From Devosia sp. SL43 (lineage in GTDB: Bacteria > Pseudomonadota > Alphaproteobacteria > Rhizobiales > Devosiaceae): 64,000 nt of DNA. Positions 34,854 to 44,950 of this stretch are shown one piece after another. Location of the stretch: NCBI RefSeq assembly GCF_021729885.1, contig NZ_CP063401.1, positions 2,410,501-2,474,500 on the forward strand, written 5' to 3'. How positions within the stretch are numbered: position 1 is the stretch's first letter; each line of letters opens with the position of its first letter. Below the pieces are notes generated by a model that was not told where the DNA came from, did no database searches, and was given only the letters and a program-made list of their open reading frames with translations. Position numbers and translations under genes: made by a program.

Positions 34854-36302
34854 ATGGCGCTGAGGCCGGGCAAGAGAGTGGGTCTGTTGTTGACCAGCGC
34901 ACTGCTGGCGGGCATTTCGACCCTGCCATTGCTGGCGCAGAGCGAGACCGCAACACCCCCAGTCGACACGCCCGTAGCCCCCGAGGCAAGCCCGGCTGCA
35001 CCTGCCGTTGCTGACCCGGTGGCGCCGGTGGCCCAGCCGGTTGAGAATGCGCCGGACCAGCCCGCTACGCCCGCCGCAACTCCAGCTGCCGTCCCCGCCG
35101 ATCCGGTCGCTGCCCAAACCGACCTCGAAACCGTCGAATCCTCGATCACACTCAGCCAGACCCGCATTGACGAGCTCAAGGCCGAGATCGCGGCGATGGA
35201 GGGCGATCGGACCAAGCAGAATGCGGCCCTGATCGCTGCCGCCCAGCGCGTCAAGCTGGCCGAGATCGAAGTGGCCGATGTCGAGGAGCGGCTGTCGACG
35301 CTGATTGTCGACGAGCTGCAGGTGCGCGGTCGCCTCGATGGCTCCAATGCCGAGATTGCCAATGTGCTGGCAGCGCTGGAGCGCATCTCGCTCAATCCGC
35401 CACCCGCCCTGATCGTCGACCCCGCCGACGCCCTGGGCTCGGCCCGCAGCGCCATCCTGATATCAGCCATCGTACCGCAATTGCGGGCCAAGGCCGACTC
35501 CGTCACCGCCGATCTCAAGGCCCTGACCGACATCAAGATCGCGGCTTTGGCGGAAGAGGCGACGCTCAAGGCTAACTATTCGGTGCTCGAGGAAGAGCAA
35601 CTCCGCATTGCCACTCTGATCGCGGCCCGCAAGCAAGGCATTGGTGTGCGCACCGCCCAGCTGGAGGCCGAAGAGGCCGAGGCCGTGGCGCTTGCTGCGC
35701 GGGCGACGACGCTCAAGGACCTCATTGACAGCCTTTCGGCCCAAGTGACCTCGGTCTCCACGGCCGTCGCCGCATCCAACGCCGCCGTCGATCCCGACGC
35801 CCCGGTCATGACCGCCGAGGCGATCCAGGTCGCCCTCGCAAATTCCGCCCGCACCGAGCCGGCTGTCCCCTTCGGCGCCGCCAAGGGCTATCTCACCATG
35901 CCGGCCAATGGCGTCAATGTCGTCGATTTCGGCGCTGGCGACGGCTTTGGCGGCATCAGCCAGGGCATTTCCGTGGTCACCCGCGCCGAGGCGCAGGTGG
36001 TGGCGCCAGCCGACGGCTGGGTGCTCTACAAGGGCCCCTACCTTAATTACGGCCAGATCATCATCCTCAATACCGGGCAGAACTACACCGCTTTGCTCGC
36101 TGGCCTTGAAACCATCACCGTCGATATCGGCCAGTTCGTCCAGATGGGCATGCCGCTAGGCACCATGGGATCACGCACAATTGGCCGCACGGTGACCACC
36201 AATGCTGGCGCTGACCAGCCGACCCTCTATATTGAACTCCGACAAAACAACGAGCCCGTCGATCCCACCGGATGGTGGGCGACCCCGACACAGAGTGGAT
36301 AG
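34854..36302 (+). CDS. envC: Murein hydrolase activator, EnvC-like with degenerate LytM domain, 482 aa
   Basis: A signal peptide (VGLLLTSALLAGISTLPLLAQ) is followed by a Pro/Ala-rich linker, two coiled-coil stretches (about residues 85-145 and 200-305) and a C-terminal LytM/M23 domain. The zinc ligands of active M23 peptidases are missing: VI(I/V)xH is IIILNTG, YxHL is LLAGL and HLHFE is LYIELR. This is the mark of EnvC-type proteins that activate cell-wall amidases at the division site instead of cutting themselves. ctpA follows directly. Confidence 0.9.
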   Translation: MALRPGKRVGLLLTSALLAGISTLPLLAQSETATPPVDTPVAPEASPAAPAVADPVAPVAQPVENAPDQPATPAATPAAVPADPVAAQTDLETVESSITLSQTRIDELKAEIAAMEGDRTKQNAALIAAAQRVKLAEIEVADVEERLSTLIVDELQVRGRLDGSNAEIANVLAALERISLNPPPALIVDPADALGSARSAILISAIVPQLRAKADSVTADLKALTDIKIAALAEEATLKANYSVLEEEQLRIATLIAARKQGIGVRTAQLEAEEAEAVALAARATTLKDLIDSLSAQVTSVSTAVAASNAAVDPDAPVMTAEAIQVALANSARTEPAVPFGAAKGYLTMPANGVNVVDFGAGDGFGGISQGISVVTRAEAQVVAPADGWVLYKGPYLNYGQIIILNTGQNYTALLAGLETITVDIGQFVQMGMPLGTMGSRTIGRTVTTNAGADQPTLYIELRQNNEPVDPTGWWATPTQSG

Positions 36303-36309
36303 AACCCTC

Positions 36310-37767
36310 ATGCGCCTTACTCCCCTTCGCGCCCTCGCCGTTATCCTGGCGCTGTCGCTGCCCGTCGGCCTGCTGATCGCTCAGGAAGAGCCGGCGCCGA
36401 CACCCGCCGAGGAAACGCCGGTTCCGACCGAAGCGCCTGCGCCGCCGGCCGAACAACCGGCAGAACCCGCACCCGGCGGCGAAGAGCCCGAACCGACTCC
36501 GGCCGAGGAAGCCGCCGCGCCGCGCGATCCGCTCGAAATCTATGCCGACCTCAACCTGTTCGGCGAAATCTTCGACCGCATTCGGGCAGAGTATGTCGAT
36601 CCGCCGGACGAGCAGGAGCTGATCCGCGCCGCCATCCAGGGCATGCTGACCTCGCTCGACCCCCATTCCGGCTATCTGCCGCCGGCCGACTATGACGACA
36701 TGCGCGAGGATACCTCGGGCGAGTTCGGGGGCCTCGGCATCGAAGTCACCATGGAAGAGGGCGTGATCAAGGTCGTCTCGCCTATCGATGACACGCCCGC
36801 CGCCAAGGCCGGAATCATGGCCAACGACTTTATCGTCGAGATCGACGGCGTGCAGGTGCAGGGCCAGACGCTGGACGATTCCGTCGCCAAGATGCGTGGC
36901 CCGATCGGCACCTCGGTCAAGCTGACCGTGGTCCGCGAAGGCGTCGATGCGCCGCTGACCTTCGAGCTCAACCGCGCCGTCATTGCAATGCGCGCCGTGC
37001 GCTGGAGCATGGAAGGCGGCGAAGAGGAGGGCACCGGCGACGTCGCCGTGCTGCGTCTCAGCCGCTTCTCCGAGCAAGCCTTTGTCGGTATCGAGAAGGC
37101 CCTCAAGGACATCTATGCCGCCCGTGACGGCGTGGCGCCCAAGGGCATCATCTTGGACCTCCGCAACAATCCCGGTGGCCTGGTCGACCAGTCGGTCTAT
37201 GTCGCCGACGCCTTCCTCAAGCAGGGCGCCGTCGTCTTGACACGCGGTCGTATCCCCGAGGAAAGCGCCCGCTACGACGCGCAGCCCGACGCGCTCGACG
37301 CCCAGATCGCCGATGTGCCGCTGGTGGTGCTGATCAATGGCGGTTCGGCATCGGCCTCCGAAATCGTCGCCGGTGCGCTGCAGGATCACAAGCGCGCCAC
37401 GCTGGTGGGCACCCGCTCGTTCGGCAAGGGCTCGGTGCAGTCGATCATCTCGCTTGGCCCCGATGGCGCCATGCGGCTGACCACGGCGCGCTACTACACG
37501 CCCAACAACCGCTCGATCCAGGCGCTGGGCATCACACCCGATATCGAGATCAAGCAGGTCGTGCCCGAGGAATTCCAAGGTCGCGACGAGATCATCGGCG
37601 AGGCCGGTCTTGCCGGTCACATCACGATCGAGGGCCAGGAAGAGACCAGCGTCGGTTCCTCGGTCTATGTGCCGGTGGAGAAGTCCGAGGACACCCAGTT
37701 GCAATACGCCATCCGCCTGATCGATGGCGAAGAGACCAACGAGGCCTTCCCGCCCAAGGCGGAATAG
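36310..37767 (+). CDS. ctpA: Carboxy-terminal processing protease, S41 family, 485 aa
   Basis: A signal peptide (MRLTPLRALAVILALSLPVGLLIA) and a Pro/Glu-rich stretch precede the PDZ domain (GLGIEVTMEEGVIKVVSPIDDTPAAKAGI) and the S41 protease core (NNPGGLVDQSVYVADAFL). The catalytic Ser is in GGSASASE (about 344-351) and Lys in SFGKGSVQ. It acts on periplasmic, envelope-related proteins. The ATG at 36310 is 7 bp after envC. An additional C-terminal acidic tail is present. Confidence 0.95.
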   Translation: MRLTPLRALAVILALSLPVGLLIAQEEPAPTPAEETPVPTEAPAPPAEQPAEPAPGGEEPEPTPAEEAAAPRDPLEIYADLNLFGEIFDRIRAEYVDPPDEQELIRAAIQGMLTSLDPHSGYLPPADYDDMREDTSGEFGGLGIEVTMEEGVIKVVSPIDDTPAAKAGIMANDFIVEIDGVQVQGQTLDDSVAKMRGPIGTSVKLTVVREGVDAPLTFELNRAVIAMRAVRWSMEGGEEEGTGDVAVLRLSRFSEQAFVGIEKALKDIYAARDGVAPKGIILDLRNNPGGLVDQSVYVADAFLKQGAVVLTRGRIPEESARYDAQPDALDAQIADVPLVVLINGGSASASEIVAGALQDHKRATLVGTRSFGKGSVQSIISLGPDGAMRLTTARYYTPNNRSIQALGITPDIEIKQVVPEEFQGRDEIIGEAGLAGHITIEGQEETSVGSSVYVPVEKSEDTQLQYAIRLIDGEETNEAFPPKAE

Positions 37768-37789
37768 GCACTGGCTATGCTATGAAATT

Positions 37790-37836
37790 GAGGGGCGAGG
37801 CGGCTGATTCGCTGCCTTGCCCCTCTCCTCTTTGGG
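37790..37836 (+). terminator. Terminator after ctpA
   Basis: GAGGGGCGAGGCGGC and GCTGCCTTGCCCCTC pair with small mismatches around a short loop and are followed by TCCTCTTTG. It lies between ctpA and the polysaccharide-deacetylase-like gene. Confidence 0.65.
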
Positions 37837-37839
37837 ACC

Positions 37840-38970
37840 ATGCCTTTGGCCAATGACCTCAGCACGCCCCTGACCGGCCGCAAGCGCAAACCTGGCGCCA
37901 AGCGGCACCTGCCCATCGCGCGCACGTTGTTTGCCGTGCTGGCGTTGATCGGCATAGCCTTTGCCATAAGACTGGTGATGGTGGACGATCCCGATGGTGG
38001 CCGGCCCAGCGAGGAGGTGGCTATCACCACCACGCGCAATGCCAACGAAGTGGCCAATGCCGTCTCGACCGAGCCGGTGACCATCACCGCCGATCCGCAG
38101 CAATTTCCTGCCGGGAGCTCGATCACCGCAGTCGATCCCGGCACAAGCAGCGCCGGTTCGATATCGGGCCTTCCCGACATGTTCGGCGCCCTGCCCGATC
38201 TGAGCGAGGAAACGGCAGATGGCCCCATCCCGCGCATCTCTGCCGCGGGGATGAAACCCTTCGACGCCTATGCTCGCCCGGCCGTTGCCGCTGTGGCCAG
38301 CGGCAGGCCGATGATCGCTATCGTGGTGACGGGCCTGGGCATCAACGAACAGGGCTCGCTCGATGCCATCGACCAGATGCCCGAGGATGTGACCCTGGCC
38401 TTTGCCCCCTATGGCAAGACGCTGACCACCACCGTCGCGGCCGCCCGCGCCGCCGGCCACGAAGTGCTGCTCGAAATTCCGCTCGAGCCGTTCGACTACC
38501 CGCAGAACGATCCCGGCCCGCAGACACTGCTGACCGGCGAACCGCCCCGCGCCAATCTCGACAAGCTGTTCTGGCTGATGGCGCGCTTCGGCGGCTACGT
38601 TGGTCTGATCAACAATATGGGGGCACGCTTCACCGCTTCCGGAGCCGATTTCTCGCCCGTCATGGAAGAATTGGGCGCGCGCGGGCTTGGCTATCTTGAT
38701 GACGGCTCGTCCAATCGCTCGCTGGCGCCGCAGCTGGCACAGGGCAATCGCGTGCCATTCTCGCGCGCCGACCTGGTGATCGACGCCAATCCGTCCCGCC
38801 AATCCATTCTCGCAGCGCTTGCCAGCCTTGAAGCCAAGGCGGTGGAGAATGGCCACGCAATCGGTATTGTCAGCGCCCTGCCCATATCGATCGCCGCTGT
38901 TTCGGAATGGTCGCGCGAACTCGAAGCCAAGGGCATCATGCTGGTCCCGGCCAGCGCTCTCATGAAATAG
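37840..38970 (+). CDS. Divergent polysaccharide deacetylase family protein (YibQ-like), 376 aa
   Basis: A membrane anchor is near the N-terminus (FAVLALIGIAFAIRLVMV). The main domain has IAIVVTGLGINEQGSLDAIDQMPEDVTLAFAPYG, VLLEIPLEPFDYPQNDPGPQTLL and the closing GHAIGIVSALPISIAAVSEW, all characteristic of the divergent polysaccharide deacetylase (DUF610) group. Family location after envC/ctpA suggests a cell-wall role, but the reaction is not established. rppH starts 7 bp downstream. Confidence 0.92.
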   Translation: MPLANDLSTPLTGRKRKPGAKRHLPIARTLFAVLALIGIAFAIRLVMVDDPDGGRPSEEVAITTTRNANEVANAVSTEPVTITADPQQFPAGSSITAVDPGTSSAGSISGLPDMFGALPDLSEETADGPIPRISAAGMKPFDAYARPAVAAVASGRPMIAIVVTGLGINEQGSLDAIDQMPEDVTLAFAPYGKTLTTTVAAARAAGHEVLLEIPLEPFDYPQNDPGPQTLLTGEPPRANLDKLFWLMARFGGYVGLINNMGARFTASGADFSPVMEELGARGLGYLDDGSSNRSLAPQLAQGNRVPFSRADLVIDANPSRQSILAALASLEAKAVENGHAIGIVSALPISIAAVSEWSRELEAKGIMLVPASALMK

Positions 38971-38977
38971 GTTTGCC

Positions 38978-39517
38978 ATGTCCACCCAGCGCCCCGACCG
39001 CCAGACCCTGCCCTATCGCGACTGTGTCGGTGTTGCTGTGTTCAACAGCCAGGGCAATGTCTTCATCGGCCGTCGCAAGCCGGACGAGAGCACCGAGGAT
39101 CGCTCGGAAGTGGAGGCCCCCTGGCAGATGCCGCAGGGCGGCATCGACAAGGGAGAAGACCCGCTGCGCGCCGCTTTGCGCGAGCTGCATGAGGAAACCA
39201 ATATCGTCTCGGTGAGCCTGCTCGCCGAGGCGCCGGAATGGATCTATTACGACCTGCCCGACGAGGCCCTCGGCATTGCGCTCAAGGGCAAATTCCGCGG
39301 CCAGCGCCAACGCTGGTTCGCCTTTGCCTTTACCGGCAAGGACAGCGAGATCGACGTGGCAAATCCCGGTGGCGGCAAAGTGCCGGCCGAATTCGACGCC
39401 TGGCGCTGGGAAAAGCTCAGCCGCACCCCGGCGCTGATCGTGCCGTTCAAGAAGGATGCCTATGACAAGGTGGTCGACGCCTTCGCCGATATCCCGCAGC
39501 GCTTTACTCACACCTAA
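38978..39517 (+). CDS. rppH: RNA pyrophosphohydrolase (Nudix), 179 aa
   Basis: The Nudix box runs GGIDKGEDPLRAALREL followed by HEETNI (G-x5-E-x7-R-E-x-x-E-E). The N-terminal LPYRDCVGVAVFNSQGNVFIGRR and the WQMPQGG motif are specific to RppH, which removes pyrophosphate from 5'-triphosphate mRNAs to start decay. It is adjacent to the deacetylase-like gene, as in many rhizobial relatives. Confidence 0.94.
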   Translation: MSTQRPDRQTLPYRDCVGVAVFNSQGNVFIGRRKPDESTEDRSEVEAPWQMPQGGIDKGEDPLRAALRELHEETNIVSVSLLAEAPEWIYYDLPDEALGIALKGKFRGQRQRWFAFAFTGKDSEIDVANPGGGKVPAEFDAWRWEKLSRTPALIVPFKKDAYDKVVDAFADIPQRFTHT

Positions 39518-39662
39518 ACTGCTTCGAGCTTGGCGCCGGGGGCGGCCTGCAACGGGCAATCTCCTGCGCTTCCGGTCCTCACGTACCTGATGTACGCTCC
39601 GGTCCGGTTCTCGAAGAGCGCCCGTTTCGACTCGCCCCAACGCCAATCTCAGCGCAGTTACC

Positions 39663-40349
39663 ATGAAAACGATAGGCCTCATCGGCGGCATGAGTTGGGA
39701 ATCGACCGCCCACTATTACCGCGTGCTCAACCAGGAAACGGCGGCCCGGCTGGGCGGCCTGCACTCGGCGCCTGTGATCGTCCATTCGGTGGACTTTGCG
39801 CCAATCGCCGCGATGCAGTCGGCTGGCGACTGGGACGGCGCCGGGCAAGAACTGGCGCGGATTGCGCGCGGTTTGCAGACGGCCGGCGCCGAGGTGATTG
39901 GGCTGGCCACCAATACGATGCATATCGTCGCCGATCAGATCACCGCCGCCATTGATGTACCCTTCGTCCACATCGCCGACCCCACAAGCGATGCCCTGTT
40001 GGCGGATGGCTTTGCCACGGTGGGCCTCCTGGGCACCCGCTTCACCATGGAAATGGGCTTTTACAAGAACCGATTGGCCGAGCGCGGACTGACCGCGCTG
40101 ATCCCCGAGGTCGATCGGACCAATCTTAACGGCATCATCTATGAGGAACTCTGCCGCGGCATTATCCGCGACGAGTCGCGGCATATCTACGTCACGGCCA
40201 TCGAACGACTGGCGGCGCGCGGCGCCGAAGCGGTGATCTTGGGCTGCACCGAAATCACCATGCTGATCGACGATGCCGTAAGCCCGCTGCCGGTCTACGA
40301 CACCACCGATCTCCACGCCAAGGCGCTGGTCGAGGCCGCGCTGACCTAA
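39663..40349 (+). CDS. Aspartate/glutamate racemase family protein (YgeA-like), 228 aa
   Basis: The fold is clear (KTIGLIGGMSWESTAHYYRVLN). The first catalytic position reads LATNTMH, with Thr where many racemases have Cys, while the second is a normal ILGCTEI. A subfamily with Thr/Cys is recalled for the E. coli L-aspartate/glutamate-specific racemase, so this is likely functional rather than decayed. It ends 4 bp inside the convergent chemotaxis gene. The physiological substrate is unproven. Confidence 0.88.
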   Translation: MKTIGLIGGMSWESTAHYYRVLNQETAARLGGLHSAPVIVHSVDFAPIAAMQSAGDWDGAGQELARIARGLQTAGAEVIGLATNTMHIVADQITAAIDVPFVHIADPTSDALLADGFATVGLLGTRFTMEMGFYKNRLAERGLTALIPEVDRTNLNGIIYEELCRGIIRDESRHIYVTAIERLAARGAEAVILGCTEITMLIDDAVSPLPVYDTTDLHAKALVEAALT

Positions 40350-42253
40350 GCCGCGCGACGCCCGGACTGCACATTGCCGATCTGGAAGACCGCCACGATG
40401 CGGTCGAGCTCGCTGGCCTGGCCTTCGGTCTGTTCGATCGCCGCATTGGTTTGTTCGACCAAGGCGGCGTTGTGCTGGGTCATCTCGTCCATGGTGCGGA
40501 CAGCGATGTTGACCTCTTCGATTGCCGAAGCCTGTTCGCGGCTGGCCCGGGCAATCGCATCGAGCGCCTGGTGGTTGTCGGTCACCGAGGCCAGCATATC
40601 GGCCAGCTTCTCGGCGGCTTCCGACACAAGCTTGGAGCCGCCCGCCACTTCATTGACCGACTGCTCGATCAGCGCCTTGATGTCGGACGAGGCAGACGCC
40701 GCCGACTGTGCCAGACGGCGCACTTCCACGGCCACGACGGCAAAACCCTTGCCGGCATCGCCGGCACGGGCCGCTTCCACCGAGGCGTTGAGCGCCAGCA
40801 GATTGGTCTGGAAGGCAATATCGTCGATCAGCCCGATGATGTTGGAGATCTTCGTCGAGCTCTCGGTGATGCGCTCCATGGCGGCAGTTGCCTTGCTCAT
40901 CACCGCGCCACCCTCTTCGGCACTGCGCGACACGCCACCGGCCTGACGGCTGGCAGCTTCAGCCTTGGCAGCATTGTCGACCACCGTGGACGACAGCTGC
41001 TCCATTGCGGCCGAGGTCTCTTCGATCGTCGCGGCCTGCTTGGTGGTGCGTTCGCTCAGATCGTTTGCACCCGACAGGATCTCGCCGGTCGCGGTCTTGA
41101 GGGCGGACGAGGTGCCGCGCAGTTGGGTGACGATATCGGTCAGCCGGTCGGCCACCGCGTTGGTATCGTCCTTGAGGCGTCCGAAGGCGCCCTGATAAGC
41201 GCCGCGCACGCGCTGGTCGAGCTCGGCCCGCGCCAACGCACCCAGCACGCTGCTGGTCTCGTTGAGGCCGCTATCGACCACACCAACCAAATTGTTGACC
41301 GCACCGGCCACCTCGCGCAGCTCGCCATCCTCGAAGCCGGCATCGACACGGCGCGAGAAATCGCCGTTGGCGGCGGCGCCGACCACTTCGGCTAGGCTCC
41401 GGTTGAGCTGCAGCGACTGGCTGGCACGGCGGGCGTTGAGTTCGGCCGCTGTATCGGCATTGGCAGTGAGTTCGGCGCGGCTGCGCAAGGCATCGCGGAA
41501 CACGCCGAGCGTGACAGCCATGGTGGCAATCTCGTTCACTGGCTGGTGTTCGGGGACCGGCACGTCAAGTTTGCCATCGGCCAGGCCTTGCATGCTCGAG
41601 GTCATGGCGGACATCGGCGCGATCACGAAGCGGCGGCTCAGCAGCAGCATGGCACCGGCCAACAGCAATATCGTCACCATGCCGACAACGTTGGCGATGC
41701 GCGACATCAGGATGGCCGAGGCCACAGCCTCGCCATTGCGTGTGTTGCCGGCTTCAATCGTGTCGGAAACGCTTTCCATTGCACCTTCAAGGTCACCGAA
41801 GCTGGTCTCGAAGCCGGCGAGCGCCACCTTGGCGCCGTCAATGTCGCCACCGGTCGACTGGGCGACAATGGCCTGCGACGAAGCGATATAGGCCTGCAGC
41901 ACGGTCGCCACGCCATCAAGGGCTGCCCGAATATCGGCCGGCAAGGCCAGCGCCTTCTGGGCGTCGATGGCGGCAATGAAATTGTCGCCATATTCAACGA
42001 TTTCGGCCTGGGTCTCGGCGGCAATGGCAGCGTCACCGGTACTCGCCGCATAAAGCGAGCGATAGACCACGCCCCGCATGGCGTCGTGCATCATGTCGGC
42101 AAACATCTGTTCGCGCATGGAGTGCATCAGCGTGGCCGATTCGGTACTGGTGGCCTCGAAGGCTCGGCCTACATAGTAGCTTGAGCCCACAAGCAGGGTG
42201 CCGGTGACGAGAACGGCGCCGCAAACGCCGGCCACAATGGTCGCAAACTTCAT
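40346..42253 (-). CDS. Methyl-accepting chemotaxis protein 1, 635 aa
   Basis: TM1 is at about residues 7-27 and a helical periplasmic domain (about 28-185, four-helix type) precedes TM2 (187-207), then HAMP-like repeats and the signalling domain. The signalling tip [28 protein letters not shown] is the usual CheA/CheW contact. No CheR-binding pentapeptide is at the C-terminus (…SGRRAA). The ligand is unknown. It ends 4 bp into the racemase gene and lies in a three-gene MCP group on the minus strand. Confidence 0.92.
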   Translation of the reverse strand: MKFATIVAGVCGAVLVTGTLLVGSSYYVGRAFEATSTESATLMHSMREQMFADMMHDAMRGVVYRSLYAASTGDAAIAAETQAEIVEYGDNFIAAIDAQKALALPADIRAALDGVATVLQAYIASSQAIVAQSTGGDIDGAKVALAGFETSFGDLEGAMESVSDTIEAGNTRNGEAVASAILMSRIANVVGMVTILLLAGAMLLLSRRFVIAPMSAMTSSMQGLADGKLDVPVPEHQPVNEIATMAVTLGVFRDALRSRAELTANADTAAELNARRASQSLQLNRSLAEVVGAAANGDFSRRVDAGFEDGELREVAGAVNNLVGVVDSGLNETSSVLGALARAELDQRVRGAYQGAFGRLKDDTNAVADRLTDIVTQLRGTSSALKTATGEILSGANDLSERTTKQAATIEETSAAMEQLSSTVVDNAAKAEAASRQAGGVSRSAEEGGAVMSKATAAMERITESSTKISNIIGLIDDIAFQTNLLALNASVEAARAGDAGKGFAVVAVEVRRLAQSAASASSDIKALIEQSVNEVAGGSKLVSEAAEKLADMLASVTDNHQALDAIARASREQASAIEEVNIAVRTMDEMTQHNAALVEQTNAAIEQTEGQASELDRIVAVFQIGNVQSGRRAA

Positions 42254-42320
42254 TTGGTGACGCCCTCGTTTCAGTTTGGGTCAGTATGGACCTAACTGCT
42301 TAACGAATAGGCAACCATGA

Positions 42321-44189
42321 TCAGGCGGCGCGTCGGCCCCGGATCGGCGTTGCTTCTTCGTCAAGCGTGAATACATCGACAATACGGTCGAGCTCGCTCG
42401 CCTGTCCTTCGGTCTGTTCGATGGCGGCATTGGTCTCTTCCACCAAAGCCGCATTGTGCTGGGTCATCTCGTCGAGCTGGCGCACCGCGATATTGACCTC
42501 GTCGATAGCCGAAGCCTGTTCTCGGCTGGCCTGGGCAATGCCCTCGAGCAGAACGGTGTTCTCACGAACGGCATCACGCACGCCGTCAAGACGGCCAGCC
42601 GCTTCGGCAACAAGCCGCGAGCCGGCAGCCACTTCGCTGGTCGAGCGTTCGATGAGCTGCTTGATCTCTGCGGATGCACCGGCGGCAGACTGCGCCAGGC
42701 GACGCACTTCGACGGCCACCACGGCAAAACCCTTGCCGGCATCGCCAGCTCGGGCCGCTTCCACGGACGCATTGAGGGCCAGCAGGTTGGTCTGGAAAGC
42801 GATGTCGTCGATCAGCCCGATAATATTGGAGATCTTGGCCGAGCTTTCGGTGATGCGCACCATGGCCTCGTTGGCCTGGCTCATCACGGTGCCGCCGGCT
42901 TCGGCAGAGCGCGAGACGGCTTCAGCCTTGCTGCTGGCTTCGGCAGCATGGACCGCGTTCTGTTCGACGGTGCCGGCAAGCTGCTCGACAGCAGCCGAAG
43001 TCTCCTCGATGGTCGCGGCCTGCCGCGTCGTGCGTTCGGAAAGGTCATTAGCGCCGGTGAGAATTTCACTAGTGGCGGTCTTGAGCGCGCGCGAGGTCTG
43101 GCGCAGTTGGGTGACGATATGCGTGAGCTGTTCGCCCACCTGATTGGTGCTGTCCTTGAGGGCACCAAAGGCACCACGATAGTCGCCGGTCATGCGGACC
43201 GTCAGATTGGTGGTAGCAAGCGCGGCCAATACCCGTCCGGTTTCCGCCAGACCCGTATCAACCGTGGCGACCAGTTCGTTGACGCTGGCAGCCAGATCGT
43301 TGAGTTCGTCGTCAGGGAAGCTGGCATCGACGCGCCGCGTGAAGTCACCCGCCACTGCTGCGTCGACCACCTCGCCAAAGGCGGCGCGCAGCGACGACAT
43401 CATGGCGGCACGTTCGCTGGCGACCCGGCTACGCTGCTGCGTTTCGGCCAAGCCCATCTCACCAACCTTGACGCCATTGTCCCTGAACACTGCCACGGCG
43501 CGGGCCATCTCGCCCAGCTCGTCTTTGCGGGTCATAGCCGGCACGGCTTCGACCGATGCCGGATCCTGCGCGATCTGGGTCGCGGCCCGGACCAGGCCCA
43601 GCAGCGGTCCGGTGACTGTGAGACGGATGAAGAAATAGAGGGCGATGATCATCGCCGCGATGACGGCGACGCCGACCATTGCCGCAGTAATCACGGTCTG
43701 GCCTTGTCGCGCCAGGCTCTCGGTCATATCCCACGCAAAGGCGGCGGTGCCAACCACGGCCTTGTCCGGCCCGAACCGAGCGGGCACTGCCACATAGATG
43801 ATAGCGCCCTGGGAGTGCGCCTCGACAGCGCCACTGGCCAGGGCCTTGGCAGCCACGCCGTCCAGAGCGGCGGTATGGTCCGCACCATCGGCGGTCGCCG
43901 CGATCATGGCGCCCTGCGGGTCGTAGCTGGCACCGGCGGCGAACTGCGCGCCGAGCGAGGTCTCAAGGCCATCGTAGACGGCCAGAACCGTATCGGCCTT
44001 GCCGAAACGGATGCCACCAGCAAGCTGCTCGGTGCCGGCAATCGACACTGTGACATTAGCCTGCTCCAGTTCACTCTTGAGCAAGTTGGCGTTCTGGCTG
44101 GTAACGGCGTAGCTGATGGCGGCGGAGCCGACGATCAGCGCCAACAGCACGAGGCCGACGATCTTGCGGGCGAGAGTGAGCTTGAACAT
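42321..44189 (-). CDS. Methyl-accepting chemotaxis protein 2, 622 aa
   Basis: TM1 is at about 8-28, a periplasmic domain of about 130 residues (32-162, Cache-like core [14 protein letters not shown]) follows, and TM2 at about 165-190 leads to HAMP regions and the MCP signalling domain with the same tip motif as its neighbours. It begins 59 bp after the small secreted Cache-like gene, across a stem-loop, so the two may be expressed together and may interact. The C-terminus ends RGRRAA. Confidence 0.92.
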   Translation of the reverse strand: MFKLTLARKIVGLVLLALIVGSAAISYAVTSQNANLLKSELEQANVTVSIAGTEQLAGGIRFGKADTVLAVYDGLETSLGAQFAAGASYDPQGAMIAATADGADHTAALDGVAAKALASGAVEAHSQGAIIYVAVPARFGPDKAVVGTAAFAWDMTESLARQGQTVITAAMVGVAVIAAMIIALYFFIRLTVTGPLLGLVRAATQIAQDPASVEAVPAMTRKDELGEMARAVAVFRDNGVKVGEMGLAETQQRSRVASERAAMMSSLRAAFGEVVDAAVAGDFTRRVDASFPDDELNDLAASVNELVATVDTGLAETGRVLAALATTNLTVRMTGDYRGAFGALKDSTNQVGEQLTHIVTQLRQTSRALKTATSEILTGANDLSERTTRQAATIEETSAAVEQLAGTVEQNAVHAAEASSKAEAVSRSAEAGGTVMSQANEAMVRITESSAKISNIIGLIDDIAFQTNLLALNASVEAARAGDAGKGFAVVAVEVRRLAQSAAGASAEIKQLIERSTSEVAAGSRLVAEAAGRLDGVRDAVRENTVLLEGIAQASREQASAIDEVNIAVRQLDEMTQHNAALVEETNAAIEQTEGQASELDRIVDVFTLDEEATPIRGRRAA

Positions 44190-44216
44190 GTGCAGGTCTC
44201 TAGGCGGAGAAAGGGC

Positions 44217-44241
44217 ACGGCCGCCAGTCAGTGGCGGCCGT
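44217..44241 (-). terminator. Strong stem-loop between the Cache-like gene and MCP 2
   Basis: A perfect 10-bp stem ACGGCCGCCA/TGGCGGCCGT with loop GTCAG. On the minus strand it is followed by GCCCTTTCTCC, a weak U-rich run. It may attenuate transcription or stabilise the upstream message, so that the small secreted protein is made in excess of MCP 2. Confidence 0.55.
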
Positions 44242-44248
44242 AGAGGGA

Positions 44249-44845
44249 TCAGAGCATGGAAACGTCGACGCCCACGGTGATGGCGCCGATAACCGCGCCG
44301 GTAGCCGGGTCGGTGATCGGTACAGACACCTGGCTCTGGAATATCTGGGTGCTTTCGTCCTGCTCGATCTCGCCGATATGGACGGCATCGGCACCGGCGC
44401 CGAAGCTGGCGGTGAACTTGTCTTCGTCGCCCTGCCAGTAGTCGGAGGTCAGCGTGCTCTGGCCAACATTGAGGCCCTTGGCATCCATGGCGAAGATTTC
44501 GGTGTACTTGCCAGCCGAGGCTTCCTGTACGCCGGCCAGATACTGCGAGGCAGCATTGGCCAGGGTGGCATCGATCAGCGGCTTGCTGGCAGCGCCCACT
44601 TCAGCGCGCCACTGCGTATCGAGCGCGTCTATCTGAGCCTGGTCATAAGCACCGGTAACGGCATTCTGCGCCGCGATAGCGGCAATCAGCGCCGGGTCGC
44701 TTGCGAAGGCAGCGATTTCGCCCTTGGCCAGCTCGGTCAGCGGCGCGGTGAATTCGTCCTGGGCGAAAGTTGCCGTGCCCAGTGACAGCACGGCGGCAAG
44801 GCCAAGGCCCATCAGGGCCGGACGCAAAAGGGTATGCATAGTCAT
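44249..44845 (-). CDS. Secreted Cache/PDC-sensor-like protein, 198 aa
   Basis: A signal peptide ([31 protein letters not shown]) is followed by one compact domain without a second membrane segment. [43 protein letters not shown] and [20 protein letters not shown] are typical of the PDC/Cache fold normally found inside chemoreceptors. Start chosen by GGAGGAG 8 bases upstream. A soluble Cache protein directly before an MCP could deliver a ligand state to it. The ligand is unknown. Confidence 0.8.
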   Translation of the reverse strand: MTMHTLLRPALMGLGLAAVLSLGTATFAQDEFTAPLTELAKGEIAAFASDPALIAAIAAQNAVTGAYDQAQIDALDTQWRAEVGAASKPLIDATLANAASQYLAGVQEASAGKYTEIFAMDAKGLNVGQSTLTSDYWQGDEDKFTASFGAGADAVHIGEIEQDESTQIFQSQVSVPITDPATGAVIGAITVGVDVSML

Positions 44846-44950
44846 CAGCTCATCTCCTCCGCCGCGCAATGAGCAACGGCTTTGGAGATGAGTATTGGCC
44901 ACTACAGTAAAGAGTCGGTGAATTCCCTTAGTCGTAGAAGTTTAGAAACG

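Noticed and set aside
36115..37704. 529-codon minus-strand frame opposite ctpA
   Set aside because: Antisense of a complete protease with catalytic motifs; no ribosome binding site or family features.
39536..39662. Intergenic inverted repeat or regulatory RNA before the racemase gene
   Set aside because: GTAC arms around CTGAT are short and the remaining pairing is poor; not enough to call a feature.
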